Positions 11,515-23,652 of a stretch of DNA of 64,000 nucleotides are shown in pieces (the stretch's first letter is position 1; the number at the start of each line of letters is the position of its first letter). The stretch comes from Plenodomus lindquistii (Eukaryota; Ascomycota; Dothideomycetes; Pleosporales; Leptosphaeriaceae). Where the stretch lies: the NCBI GenBank assembly GCA_025504975.1, contig JANUWI010000017.1, positions 806,001-870,000 of the forward strand, written 5' to 3'. A program made the position numbers and the translations under genes. The notes below the pieces were generated by a model. The model was not told where the DNA came from. It searched no databases and saw only the letters and a program-made list of their open reading frames with translations.

Positions 11515-13624
11515 CTACCGGTAAAACCCCTCATCGCCACCCACCGGCGGGGCGCTCGGGGCTTGGCCTCCAGGACGGTATGGCAGGTATGTTTGCGTTG
11601 CCGGCGGAGGACTAGAGGATCCTCCTGGAGGTGCAGGTGGTGCGTAGCCTGGCTGCGATGGCGGGTATCCGTAACCTTGCTGCGGCGGTTGCGGCTGCGA
11701 GTAAGGGTCAGACGGAGGCTGGCTGTCGTGTGGTGGCTGCTGTGGGGGCGGCGACGAGATTTGCTCGTATGACGCTTGTGGTTGCAACTGCTGCTGTGGA
11801 GGGGCACTCTGCTGAGGAGGATAGCCTGGCGGCTGTTGTGAAGTAGGAGGATAATCGTATCCTTGCGGTGCTGAAGGGCCTCCTTGCGGTGGACCAGTGG
11901 CGGCAAAAGGTTGGCGATTATCTATTGGCGAGTCATAGTGACCAGTTGATAGCTCTTGAGGAGCAAAGCTTTGCGGCCGCCCTCCTACAGGAACCCTGCC
12001 TTGTGGTAGCGAGTAAGGATCTGATGGAGGTCCAGGCTTGGGTGTCTGTTGCTGAGGCCGTTCCCCAGGTGGCGCCATGAAGAACGCGGGGTTAGAACCT
12101 GTAGGCGGGTAGGCAGGCGCTTGAGATGGAGCTCCAGGACCGTAGCCATAGCGGGCATCTTGTTGTGGCGCAGGTGATGCTGATGGGTACCCCGCATAGT
12201 TTGAGGGTGGTGGTGCGTTGTACGCCCCGTAAGCCGGACGGCCACCATATGCTGGCTGTGGAGGGTGAGACATGGAGGCCTCGAGCATCGACTCATAGTC
12301 ACGGCGAGCTTTGATGAACTTCTCGTTCAACTGGGTAAAGTCGTCTAGGTAAAGTTAGCAACCCTGTCTAGATTGTCTGAAATCAAAATCACCTTTTTTC
12401 TGTGAGTATTTTCCAATCAATTCGATGAGCTTCGGCCTGATAGCGAGTGTCGAATGGTAGAGCTCGGTGATCTCCTCATTATCGCGCACGTCACCACCAC
12501 CTGCTTGAGAACTGGTGCTCAGCAATGCAAGCAGCTTCTCTACGTTGCGTATTTGTGCGAACACATCGGCCTCCATGTGTGCTTCCTTCTCCAGTTCTTC
12601 CTTTGTGGGATCTTGCAACTTCTCGACATAGTTGAGTGGGAAAATGCCAGTCTGTCCACGCAGTGATCCCTTCCACCAGTCCTTGTACACCGACTCGAGC
12701 ACGGCAATAATGTCGCCCTTGCGGAACTGCAACTCCCCAGGTTCAGAAGGCTGGAAATCGAATAGTGCTCGTACTCGCGATACAGTTGCTGCGGTGGTAC
12801 CGGATGGCTGTGGTTGCGCTGGTGGTGCAGTTTGCGCTGATGACCCTTGACCCGAGTCTTGTGGTGCGTTCGCCTTTGCTGCAGTTGGCGCTGCACCCTT
12901 GGATTCGCGAATTGACATTGCCAGTGCCATTTGTAGCTCCTCCTCTTCTTTTTGGCGGTCTGTGTCTGAAATCTGTGTCTTTTGTGGCTTCGAGGGGGCG
13001 CGGAGGTTGGGATCTGCAGAGCTGTCAGCTACGCCCGTTGGTTGAGCATCCTTGGTTGCCTACTTTGCGACTTGAGCTTCATGTATGCGCCAGACATGAT
13101 ACCCAGATCAGGATCGCGTGCAAACATGTCGGACCATTCAGCCATGCGCTCCAGAATCTTGGCCTTGACCTGCTGGTGCGTATTGCGGTCGTTCGCCAGG
13201 CGTAATAGCGCATCTGTGAAGCTTCTTGACGCAAGCTCCTTGTGCATCTGTATCCCGCAATTTTGACTGAGGGCGTTGGCGAGTTCGAGGGTGTAGAGCT
13301 GCACGTTTGCGTTGCGGTGTGCTAACCGCTTGATCATGGCGGCGACAGCATCTTTGGCGCCTGTGTCGGAAGATCCAACCTTGTCACATACGTCCTGATG
13401 AGCTGTCAGCAATGGTTTCCGCTCAAGTTTGCTGCATTCAAGCTTGAACGAGCATGTGGTGTAGTTGGGCGTTCGCATCAGGCATCAACGTGAGACCTCT
13501 CCCGGAAACTGGCCGCAGGGTATTCAGGCCTTACCAGAATATATTCCCAATTCTCGCTCGTCAAATTCTCATCCGTGGCCTTCCCGACCACATCGTCGAA
13601 TATGTTTGACTGCGCGCGGAACAT
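11515..13624 (-). CDS. HSE1: ESCRT-0 subunit Hse1 (STAM-like, VHS-UIM-SH3)
   Basis: Four exons, 13624-13535, 13394-13064, 13013-12393 and 12344-11515, give about 623 aa. All junctions keep phase and rebuild the Hse1 architecture. The VHS domain is residues 1-145, starting MFRAQSNIFDDVVGKATDEN. A ubiquitin-interacting motif is at about 159-178 (EEEELQMALAMSIRES). The SH3 domain is at 223-273 (ALFDFQPSEPGELQF ... GIFPLNYVEKL). A helical GAT-like core follows to about 395. The C-terminus is a 240-residue Pro/Gln/Tyr-rich low-complexity tail. With Vps27, Hse1 forms ESCRT-0, which recruits ubiquitinated membrane cargo to endosomes for sorting into multivesicular bodies. The first intron is long for this window (140 nt); the others are about 50 nt. 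Identity is very secure. Confidence 0.93.
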
Positions 13625-14640
13625 GGTGGTTGCCTATTACGGTGCTGGCCGCCGTTGGGTGCGGGCGGAGCTCCTCTATGCGTATGTGGAGCTGAGAGCG
13701 AATGACGCAGCTGTCTAGAGCAGCCGGTAGAGGATAGAAGGTGGTGAGAAGGCGCGGAGGTAGAGGTGGGTGCTACACCGTCGTATGAGCGAGGGATATT
13801 GTAGAGTATGTGTGTAGGTTCGTGTTCGTGCTGCGAGTTGTTGTTGCGCCTCCAAGAGGCGATGACGAACCGCGTGGCGGGCCGCTGCGCCACTGCAGCG
13901 CGAACCACGACCCGAGTTTCGCCAAGACCATCATCAGTTGCAGATGTCATTTTACGGACCTCGCTTGTGCCGACGTATTCAAGGTAACATGATCACCATA
14001 GAAGTAGACCAGCATATTTTGTCAAACTCTCAGATGATTCAGCTTCTTAACGGGTGAGCATAGAAGATGTCTTGCCATCTTCACCCTTGCAGAGCCGTCC
14101 ACGAAGCGTAGAGAAAGAAGGGATTTCTTGATCTTGTTTTATATACCCTGACAAGCCATCTGCCCAATAAACATTGCCGCCTCCCTAGGGCGATCTAAAA
14201 TGAGCTTGGAAACGTAGTGTATGAACTATACAAAATTGTCTCCTAGTATCCTAGAACTCTGTAAAAGACATTGCAGGCCGACAGCGAAGAAGTCCAATAC
14301 AAGGACATAGGCTATGAAAAGTGTTGAAAGTATTGTGTCATTGCTTCGGTAAACATCCGCCGTGAAGCAAGGAGTTCCATGATGTGCTTGCTATACGCTC
14401 GACAATGCTTTTTGAAAAGTTCGCGTGGCTCAGTTCGAGGCTTCGACCTTTGCGAACTGGCCACTGAGTCAACACAGGACACCGCGACTCGGCCCGCTAA
14501 CCGACAATTGCTATGGGCTGTGGGAAAAGTGACGAAGGCTTGACCCTCTGCACCAGATTGGTAGTGTAGACCAGCCGAGAATCTAGACAAGGACGACCGC
14601 GAGTAAGGAGAAAGACCCTGTCTGCACCATTGCAACCGCT
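13625..14640. other. intergenic region, no gene seen
   Basis: This is the promoter and 5' UTR of hse1 (right after 13624) and the 3' flank of the Ste20 gene. A 129-codon minus-strand frame (13561-13950) overlaps hse1 exon 1 in another frame and is not protein-like. Confidence 0.5.
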
Positions 14641-17559
14641 CTACATATCAGTCGTCTTGCCATACCACTCGGCGTAGGATTCGGTATTCGTTTGTGACGA
14701 ACCGCCGCCAGGGTTTTGTATCGCACCAGCTCCTAAGCACTGGCGTTAAGAAAGGTTTGCACTGAGATGAAAGCATTACAGACCACCCTTCTTTCGTCTC
14801 TCTTCTGCACGAGCTTTTCTGGCTGATAGCACAAGAGGTGATAGAGTGTTGAGTGGCTCGGCAGTCTGAACGAAGGGATGCTAGGCCACGATTAGTTCAG
14901 TTGCATCAGCTGCTGTGGAGACCACTTACTACAAGTAGATCATGAGCACTAGCTCGTTTGTCGGGGTCAACCTTGAGGGAGAATCCGAGGAAATCACGGA
15001 AAACAGGTGATAGAGCGTGCTCCTCTTTGATGGTGGGTGTACCATTCGTTGCGATGAGCCATAGAGCTCGAAGAGGGCTCTCGTTGAGGTAAGGAGGCTC
15101 TCCCTCGATCATTTCGATAGCCATGATACCCAAGGACCAGATATCGACCTTCCGGCCGTACTCTTTGCGAGTGACAACTTCGGGTGCCATCCAGTAGGGA
15201 GTGCCAACCATGGTCGTACGCTTGTTGTGACTCTCATTGATCTGTGCGCAGAACCCAAAATCGGCTGCAACTTCATTAGATGTGTTTGCCACCACTTCAA
15301 CATTATAACGTACTCAGCTTGATGTTGCCCTCTAGCGATAATAAGATGTTATCAGACTTGATGTCACGGTGGATAACACCTTTCGAGTGTAGATGCTGTA
15401 GGCCATGTAGAGTCTACAGAGTCAGCGCGAGAAACGACAGACAGCACACAAAGACTCACCTCTCTGCACACTGCCGCTATTTGACCCTCTGACATGATGT
15501 TGAAGGTGACAACATCCGTTAAGCTACCTCCCTCCATATACTCCATAACTACCCAAAGGTCGCCTTTCACGAGGAAACTGTCCATGAAGTTGACAATGTT
15601 CTTGTGCTTGCTATCCTTCATCACAAGGATCTCGTTAATGATCAGGTCCTTCTTGGGCTGTTGCTCAAGGTTCATCTGTTTGATAGCAACACATTTGTTT
15701 GTGCCAACTTCATATGCCGTGAAAACACCCCCCGATGCACCTTGGCCAATCTTATTCAGCTGGCGATATCTGAGCGTTGGATCGGCATTGGTGCAAATAG
15801 CGTTGAGCTTGGCCACAATATCTGGACCTTGGCTCTGACGAGGCCGTTGACGAGGCCGGGGCGCTGGACCCACGCGGGCTTGCTGCGATGGTAATGGTAT
15901 GTTTTGTGGATCTGTTTGCTGCGCAAAAATTTGTTGCGGCGATGGTTGCATTGGTACAGGCGTAGGAACATGGTGGTGAAGTGGAGGTGGGGCTCTCTGG
16001 CTGACGCTTCTGCCGAGTGGTGCCTTTGGCGGCTGCTGCTGCTGCTGCTGTTGCTGCTGAGCTGCGGCCATGGCCTGCTGCTGTTGCTGGTGGTAGTGCT
16101 GGGCGGGAGAAATTGCAGTGGCGCTGGAAGGCGAGTCGAATCGTGGGGGTGTACCACCAGTCGTATTTGCTCGACTTCGAGATGGTGGCAATGTTCCGTT
16201 GGGACTATCCGTGGCTGTAGGCGGAGCGTATGCGTACTGGGGGTAGTCGTTTTCGTGACGTGGTGTTGGCTGTTGTGTTACGATGGGGCTTGGAACAGGT
16301 GGTGCAGGTCGCGAAGGAATGACACTGGTGGAAGCACCAGCACCTGGAGGCCGAGGTGCTGGTCTGCTTGGTACGAGGTTGGTGTTGATCTGAGGTGATT
16401 GGGGAACAGAGGGTGATGTGACGCTGCGTGGAATGGGTGGAGGCGCTCGGGGGTTCTCGAAGCTGTCTTCGCCATTGCGAGGGAAGCGTGGACTCTGCGG
16501 TGGACTGAGGGGCTGCACGGTACCGTAGGTTGGGGCGAGATTGGCCTGGTATGCATAGCCTTGCGGGTTGGCCGGGCCCATCTTGTCCCAGATGGCATCG
16601 TCCTCGCTCTTTTCTGCATTGTCCTTGTAGAAGTTGACGACGTCTACGGTTGCCTGGGGGTACTGCTTCTGCTCCTGCTCCGAGATGCCGTTTTGCTGCA
16701 GCATGCGCTGCCATTCCTTGGGCAGACCCTAGACACGGCAGTTAGCGAGCAGGCTCGTGGTGGAAGGTTGGGTCCAAGAGCGGTGGCAAGGGCGAGGGCG
16801 AGGGCGAGGGCGACTTACCGTGTATTCGCCCGTCTCGTTGTCGATGCTGACGTGGGTGACGTGCATGGGGTTGGTGGGCGTCGAGATGGTGGGCCGGCGC
16901 GGGGAGCCCAGCATGCTGTTGACGAAGCTGGCAAATGCGCCCTTCTTCTTGCCGCCGTCGGAGCGCCGCTTCTTCGCCAGCTCGCCATCGTCGCTGTAGC
17001 GGTTGCGCGGACTCTTGGTGCCGGAGGGCGGGGTATCCATCTTGCGGGCGAGCGAGTTGAACGAGGCCGACTGGCGCAGCGTGGGGGGGTTCTTCCTGGC
17101 GACGTGGTCGGTCGTGTGGGCGTGCGAGGGGCCTGCGGGGCGGCGCGCGTTGGGGGGCTGGTGCGATGCGTGTAGAGCCTCCTCGACGATGGAGTAGTTG
17201 AACGGGGCGCCGACGGCCGCGGGGGGCAGGTGCTGCGCAACGGGGGACAGCTGCTGCTGCTGCGCGGGCGCAAGCGAGTAATTTACATTCGCATAGGCCC
17301 GGCGCTGCTCCTCGTAGATGGGCGCATGCGACGTCGACGGGGAGCGTTGGAGGGACGAGGCAGTGCCGGGCGTGGTCGCGGGCGAGGCAAGGCTGGCGCT
17401 GGCGGGAGCTTGATTGGGTGCAAAGTAGCTGGCTGCCGACGGCGCTCGCTTGAGGGTGGACGACTTGGACTTGTTGTTATTATAGGCAATGGGCGGCGCG
17501 CTCCTCTTGGTCAGGCGGCGCGAGGCCGTCTTGATGCGTGATGGCTGTTCCTCGTCCAT
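14641..17559 (-). CDS. STE20: p21-activated kinase Ste20
   Basis: Six exons, 17559-16819, 16728-15460, 15413-15314, 15264-14930, 14880-14784 and 14732-14641, give about 877 aa. The CRIB (Cdc42-binding) motif ISTPTNPMHVTHV begins near residue 225 and continues across the first intron into GLPKEWQRML. A long Pro/Gln-rich linker with a polyQ run follows. The kinase domain starts near residue 568: IGQGASGGVF loop, VAIKQM lysine, VIHRDIKSDN loop, TDFGFCAQ, GTPYWMAPE. The CRIB lacks a preceding PH domain, which separates Ste20 from Cla4. Ste20 acts below Cdc42 in mating, filamentation and polarity MAPK signalling. The last intron (14733-14783) uses a weak GTCTGT donor; reading through it stops at 14776 instead. 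The spliced tail ends EWYGKTTDM. The kinase call is secure; the extreme C-terminus is less so. Confidence 0.9.
16032..16059 (-). repeat. CAG-type trinucleotide run encoding polyglutamine in Ste20
   Basis: A GCT/GTT run on the plus strand reads as CAG/CAA on the coding strand. It gives about ten consecutive glutamines in the linker between CRIB and kinase domains. Such runs are length-variable in fungi. Confidence 0.8.
16789..16812 (+). repeat. GGGCGA hexamer repeat in Ste20 intron 1
   Basis: Four tandem GGGCGA units sit just inside the donor of the first Ste20 intron (16729-16818). Confidence 0.7.
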
Positions 17560-20500
17560 GGCGGTCGCTCAGTGGCTCTGGCTGTGGCTCTGGGGTACCG
17601 CCGTCCGGGCGTCGCTGGCGGCCAGCGAACCAAGGGATTCGGCGCCTACAACGCAGCTTGCAGCTTGCAGCTTGCACGACCACGACTGCAGGCCGAAGCG
17701 GAGGCAGCGAATCGAAGCGAGGCACGGCGCTGTCAGAATGCAGCGGGCAGCGCAGGCAGAGGGCGGGTCGGATGCAGGACTGGGACAGCAGCAGACAGAG
17801 GGCAGCATCCACAGTAGAACACGGCACAGCAGACTTCAGCCAGCCGTCGCGCAGAAAGCAGAAAGCAGAAATCAAGCAGCCTGCACGGACTGGCAATTGC
17901 GCAGACACTCCCTGCCAGCAGCCTCAGCGAGCATTAAGCCCTCCTTGCTAGTCCCATCGCCCGCCAGCTCCACCGCCGACAGCTTGCCGGCACCAAGTTT
18001 CAAGCCAATTGCTCCCTCTCATTTCGAGGCCCGCCCTGCCTGCACTGTCCACAGCCTGCAACGGGCATGCATCGCCAACGGCTGCTGGAGCCGCCCTGCG
18101 TGGTCGTGCCCGGCTCGACTCATGCACGCTGCGTTTGACATCACACCGGCCCAAGAAGCGCGCCCTTGGTGCACCGCTTTCTTACACCGTGTACAGTGTA
18201 CACCAACCGCCAGCCATGGCCATGTCCACCGCGATACGGGCCCTGCTGCACTCGCCGAAACGGGAGAGCCACTGCAACCGCCTGTCCACCTCGCGATGAG
18301 CTGTAGCCTTGTATCAGCATGCCACATGGCGCGGCGAGACCTTCTGGAATTTCTGTCCTGTCTTTTGTTTTTCGCCTGCTCCATCGCAGCTTCCTCTTGA
18401 GGAATGCGGCTCCCTCCTCACCATCAATCACATGCTAGCCCAAACGCTCCACAACTCCAGTATCACAGCCGACACCTCGACTCCTCAGCAAAAGCAGAAT
18501 CCAGCGTCACTCCCGTCTTGCATCGCCGCACAAATGCAGTGCCCATCGTCTGTGAGTCGCCTTGCCAAACTTTCCAAATACATATGACATTTCACAACGG
18601 GGCATCCACACCCCCTCACTTCACTGCCTCCAACTGTCCAGAAGCATTACACTTTATCGAATGATTCAATCTCTCAAGATTGGTTCCTGCGTTTGTTTGT
18701 TACAGCAAACCCAGGACACTCTGCCGCAAGGCGTTCCTCCTCTGCCCCCCTGAAACGCCCCATGCGAGCACCACAGCCTACCGAAGCAGATCGACGTTGC
18801 ACGACCTCTGTATGCGAAAGCGCCCTCTCCAAAAGCAAAAGAGGACAGCAGGTCATCTGAAAATATCGCCATACAACACTCAAGTCAGGCACACTGGACG
18901 TCCAAGTCTGCAGAACACGGCGTCATCTCAACAACTCACGTCCTCGCTTAAAAAACCTACACTGGTCGTACGGATGACACCATCAACGCGCTGGTCGAAA
19001 GCTTGCTCGCGAGTAATGAAGGCGCGGAAATTGGAAGAGATGCATACAAGCATACCCCTCCCGCGGTTGCGGCGCATCTCCCGGTCCGCGGTGCACGCTA
19101 CGGACGCACCACAACGCTCCGCTGACCATTAGGTTGGAATCGCTGATCAGCACCCAAACCTTAATCTGGCGGGCACTCTCTTCGACACTGCGATGATAAT
19201 GTTCCTCGGAGCCTCTGGGAGTCTAGACAACTTGTGTAATGTGATCCGAGGCAACGGTCCCTGGGCGATGACGACCTTATCTCATGTATCCCAAGATGAT
19301 CTTCGCTCTTGTGTAATGGAGAAGGTCATTCCACAGTTCATGGCCATCGATCTGTTTCGTTCGATGCCGTGGCAGTGGATTGACATGCATCGTCGGCAAG
19401 GTCATGATCACTCCATGCAATCTTTCCAAACTCACTACTCAGGCTCACCATCCCCATATAAGCCTGCAGGAAAAGGTAAACACGATCGTGCCTTGCAGCT
19501 AGCCTCCGACGCCTAATTCCCCGCTTCGCAAGTCATTTCAAAAGTAAAAGTATATTCCCGCACACCGCATGAGCGAGAAAAACCACACCAGTACACGCTC
19601 CAAGGTCAATCCAAGAAAGCAAACAACGAACCCAAACCATCTCGACACACAAAATACACCACAAGCCATAATATCTGCCATGAAAACGAAGCACTTCAAA
19701 GATCGCTCGCTCCATCGTGGATGATCAATACTGCTACAACGCGAACTATATGCGTATTTGCTAATAACAGTATAATCACCAGATGTCTTCAAAAAAACAG
19801 CAAAAGTAATTCTGAAACAGTACCAGTAGAATATTGATATGCTACGAAGACAATGTATAACAACCAACGAAATTGTCAACTTACATGAAAAACATCGACG
19901 ACTCGCTACCAAGCCTAGAATCATTCGGGAGAAAATGCATCCACATTATCCATTTTCCATCAACAACGCCTTATGGGGTGTCGAGCTCCACCGAATCTCG
20001 CAATAGAGCAGCATGGTGTGGGTAGTAAAAGTAGTACCTAATGTTTCAAGAGCAGATTTCATACCGAGATCCAAGGAGGCGAATGATTGTTACAAGGGCA
20101 TGGGAAAGCTAGACAGCGAGTATACAATACAAAGTATCCAATCGAGCGAACACCTGGTCGTCACGTGTTCTTGACGCTGGCCCAGGTATAGAGTAAGTTA
20201 TACGTAGATACGTAGGTAATCACTAGCCTCCTCCCTCATAGAGTAGCTCAATAGGACTTATACATTGGTTCATCAGCTGCATATACCTCATACGCTGAAC
20301 TACCTAAGGCTATAATTGCTTCCAAAAGAAGCTCTTACAATCAACTAGCTGTACAGGGCCTGACATCAGTAGGAGTGCAAGTTTTCATCAGTGGGTAGAG
20401 CAGATTGCTAAACAGCCAACGCATTTACGAAGGGGCTCGTTCTTATTGACGCATATGTTGGAGGAAGTGACATTCATGGGGTTTGTTTACATACCATTGT

Positions 20501-21178
20501 CAAAGCACGACGTCTGACAACGCCATCAAAAGGACGAGAGCGATCAACAATTGTTATCATTGATTACGGTTGATACAGTACTTATGGGCACAAAGCCTGA
20601 CAACCATATCCAATCGGGCCTAATGTACGTAGGATAACTAGCCACCGGAACCCTCAGAGGCTCCGATTCTCCAATCAATAACTTCACTTCAGCATACCCT
20701 CTCGCCTAGGTGATTTTGGTAGAGCCACATGCGCCAATAGACACAAGCGCCCTTATACTATAATACCAAGGCGCAAACTTTCACGAAAGCGATCACGTCG
20801 TAGAAATTACTGCTACGTTCACCAGCACTCCCTCTATAGGCATGGAATCCCCAAGCACTACAATCACCAGCAGCGTAAGTCACGCGCAGCACATTTCAAC
20901 GCACCTCATCTGTGAGTTACCAAGAATTGCGCATGCTGTAGACATGAATACCTTGGTCGTAAGGATTCCTTGGAAGCGCTCTCAGCCGTAATATGTATGC
21001 TTGACAGTCCTATGTATTCTCGGGGAGAGACTGCAGCAGATTCAATGAGAGCACGTGGTGATTTGGATCGCACCTTGGTACTGACTCTGGCTGTTAGGCA
21101 CAGCTGCAGAGGTGGTTCGAACACTGCACACCATCTTGCAAAGGCGTGTGGAGGCTATGACGGGGCTAGTCATGTAAG

Positions 21179-21210
21179 GCCCCCAACGATCGACCGCAGA
21201 TGTTGGGGGC
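21179..21210. repeat. perfect 9-bp inverted repeat (hairpin)
   Basis: GCCCCCAAC (21179-21187) is followed, after a 14-base loop, by GTTGGGGGC (21202-21210). It lies about 240 bases upstream of the CorA-like gene. It could be a palindromic regulatory site or a remnant of an element end. Confidence 0.6.
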
Positions 21211-21312
21211 TGTGAGCAGCTGAGTCCGCGCTAGGGTATGCGAATGCTTGTTGAATTGTCGCTATTGGAAGTCTTCCACAAGCGCGAGGGCTCAGCCGCA
21301 CCTTAGCACAGA

Positions 21313-21342
21313 TGTGGTAAGCGTGCATGTGGTAAGCGTGCA
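21313..21342 (+). repeat. tandem duplication of a 15-mer
   Basis: GTGGTAAGCGTGCAT occurs twice in direct succession. It is immediately upstream of the first possible ATG (21342) of the CorA-like gene. Confidence 0.7.
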
Positions 21343-21449
21343 TGTTGATGTCTCAGCCTTGTAGCTGTTCTATCAGGCTGAGCGGAGAGTATAAGGCTAC
21401 CGCAATCGCTGGACAATGTGTAATTATTTTCTGCTTTCCCTATGCAAAC

Positions 21450-23002
21450 ATGAGTTCTGAGACGTTCAGTGCATTTGACCAAACTGCCATCGCGTTTCGT
21501 CCGGCGAAGACACATCGCTACATCAAGATCTCAGAGACCAAGGTTAGCTTGTCATGTCGCTGATGATCATTGTTGACTGAAGACAATGGTAGGCTGGAGT
21601 TACCGTCAGCGATGAAGACAAGATTGACGAAGATATCGTGGGTATATGCTCGAAGTCACAATTGGAGCCAGATACACTATGGTCATCGCATTTGTAGGCG
21701 ATGTTGACCCCGTTCTTCTGGCAATGCTAATGCTGTCACAGTCTAGTGACACTAATCGAGTACGCCCCTGGCCGGGACGTACCGTTTTCCAAAGAGACCC
21801 TTGAAGCGATTCACGAGTATTGGCACATGCCGAAACTCAGTATGACGGGTTCACCGAGTGACATGAGTGTGTATTTCAAGCCTAAATGCGGTGACAAAGA
21901 TGGCTGGATAGGTAAGTGACTCGATGAATTTATGTGAGCAACTTCCGTACACGACCGACTTGGCCGCTGCTTTATTTGCACGAGCCACGATTCTCACGAC
22001 GAGGCAGGATATCTGAGCAAGATGTGTACACTGTACGATTGCAACTTAGTGATGACACATGACGCAAAGACTCGCTGTACGTTCACAGTCCTCTACATGA
22101 GGAATAGTCATATCTTGTCAGATATCACATCGAAGATACTCAGCTCGGAGCTTTACGCGTCTCAATTTTCATTTGTACCCCTTCTTCTGCTACGAGAACG
22201 GATAAGCTTCCTGTCGCTAAATCAAGGGGACATCTTCCACGACTTCGATGCTATCCAGGCAGCTCTCGGTTGCAGACACCAATCGCTCGTGTTCTCTGTC
22301 GCTGAAGAAGATCTCGAAAAGCCTGATGTTACCAACATGCCCCGTGGTCTGACTTCTCTCGCGTGTTTTTTGGGCCATCAGGCTCGCGCTTTGGTCTACT
22401 GCGCCGAAGAGATCAGATCAGTCCAATCTCTAGTAGACGCGCACACGCACAGCACAGACGATGTCTTGACTGAGATGACACATCAGCTCCAATACATAGA
22501 TCAACAGTGTCGACAATTTAGCCTGGAAACGCAGGAATGGAAGGAATTGGTGCAAGCCATGGTACAGATGGTCGGTGACTCGATAATAAGCAGGGCATCT
22601 GCTTTAAGCCGTCAACACAATTCTGATATTGTCTAGGTGTATGCGATTCTGCAACAGCGCGACAACGAGATCAACCACCGCTACGGTGCCGACATGAGAG
22701 TCATTACGGCCATCACACTCGTCTTTCTGCCCGGCACATTCATTGCGACACTCTTCAGCACGTCATTTTGGAATTTTGCGCCGAATAACAGTGGGCCAAA
22801 GGTTTCAGGATGGGTTTGGTTGTATTTTGTCGTCACTGCAATTCTCACGCTTGTCGTTCTCAGTGTTTGGCGCGGATTTACCGTTTTGAAACAGTTCAAG
22901 AAAACACTGTCACAGTTCTGGCAGGAGAACGTGCTAGTTGCCAAAATCCGCAGGGTCAAGCGAGGGCCGAGTGACGTGGAACTTGGCAGCAAGGCTGAAT
23001 AG
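21450..23002 (+). CDS. CorA-like (Mg2+ transporter-like) membrane protein, with in-frame TAG
   Basis: Exons 21450-21542, 21593-21693, 21742-21911 and 22008-onward join in phase. Introns 1-3 have GTTAGC, GTAGGC and GTAAGT donors and good acceptors. The fourth exon reads through SRQHNSDIV, then meets TAG at 22634-22636, and resumes in the same frame with VYAILQQRDNEIN. The two C-terminal membrane segments follow: VITAITLVFLPGTFIATLF and WVWLYFVVTAILTLVVLSV. This LPGTF-type end is the hallmark of fungal CorA-like proteins of unknown transport activity. The canonical CorA GMN motif is not present. Either the gene carries a nonsense mutation (CAG to TAG would restore the expected Q), or a 75-nt intron 22562-22636 (GTACAG...TCTAG) removes the stop in phase. 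An upstream ATG at 21342 is an alternative start. The tail is basic and cytosolic. Confidence 0.65.
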
Positions 23003-23652
23003 TCTTTGGTGAAGATTGTGCAATACAAACAGCTATCTTGCGTCTGTTGCCGGTGCAGCTTGCTTGATCGCGACCAACTTCCACGCATGACATTGTTCCC
23101 GACGAAGTAGTTAGCGTATAATTTCAAAGATGTCATGATAAACTTAAAGTTCGTAATGGTAGCGGCATCGCGATACGTGATGGGTGGCGGAACTGTGGCC
23201 CGCTCGGATCGCTATATTTGGTAACGACCTCCAACTAGCCGCTACTAGCGCCGTCGAAAACGCCGGAAGCAAAGATGATGGTATTGTGCCTTGATTTCAC
23301 GGCCACGGCATTGTACAACACTCTTCAAAACTATGCGAAGGCTTAGGCTAGATAATGTTGTAGCCAATGTGTTTGTTGATTCTGTCTTTTTTGCCAACGC
23401 TAGAGAACGACCATGCTGTGCTGTTTCGACTTCAGGCCAGCTCCTTGGATCCTCCAACCTCCAAACCTCAACAAGGATGGCTTGATGACTAAAGTTACCG
23501 AAAGCAATAACCTGGGAACACGTCTAACCCGACATGATGCGCGAACGGACCAAGTCTAGCTCGAGCGTCTGGGTGGCCTTAAGCGGCTTGCCTACCAGCC
23601 GCAACCTAATGTTCCCGTCCTCCGCAAACACTCCAGTTGCTCACAAATTGCA
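23003..23652. other. intergenic region, no gene seen
   Basis: This is the gap between the CorA-like gene and the HET gene. It has only short frames and no recognisable element. Confidence 0.45.

Larger units (their letters stand above)
17560..21449. other. gene-poor stretch of about 3.9 kb
   Basis: No gene is supported here. The left third is GC-rich and probably carries the Ste20 promoter and a long leader. It keeps long frames open by composition, for example 303 codons at 17489-18400, with no protein-like features. The right part is AT-richer. It contains a perfect 9-bp inverted repeat at 21179-21210 and a doubled 15-mer at 21313-21342. The rest shows only short frames on both strands. 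Confidence 0.5.

Noticed and set aside
17489..18400. 303-codon plus-strand open frame
   Set aside because: It overlaps the Ste20 N-terminus in antisense. Its composition (Ser/Ala/Arg/Cys mix, WLWLWLW) reflects GC-rich DNA, and no domain or splice signal supports it.
18680..19132. 150-codon plus frame in the gene-poor stretch
   Set aside because: No domain, signal peptide or splice context; basic, random composition.
20370..20450. tRNA-like D-arm string CAGTGGGTAGAGCAG
   Set aside because: No pairing acceptor or T-arm and no GGTTCGA box at the right distance, so no cloverleaf can be drawn.
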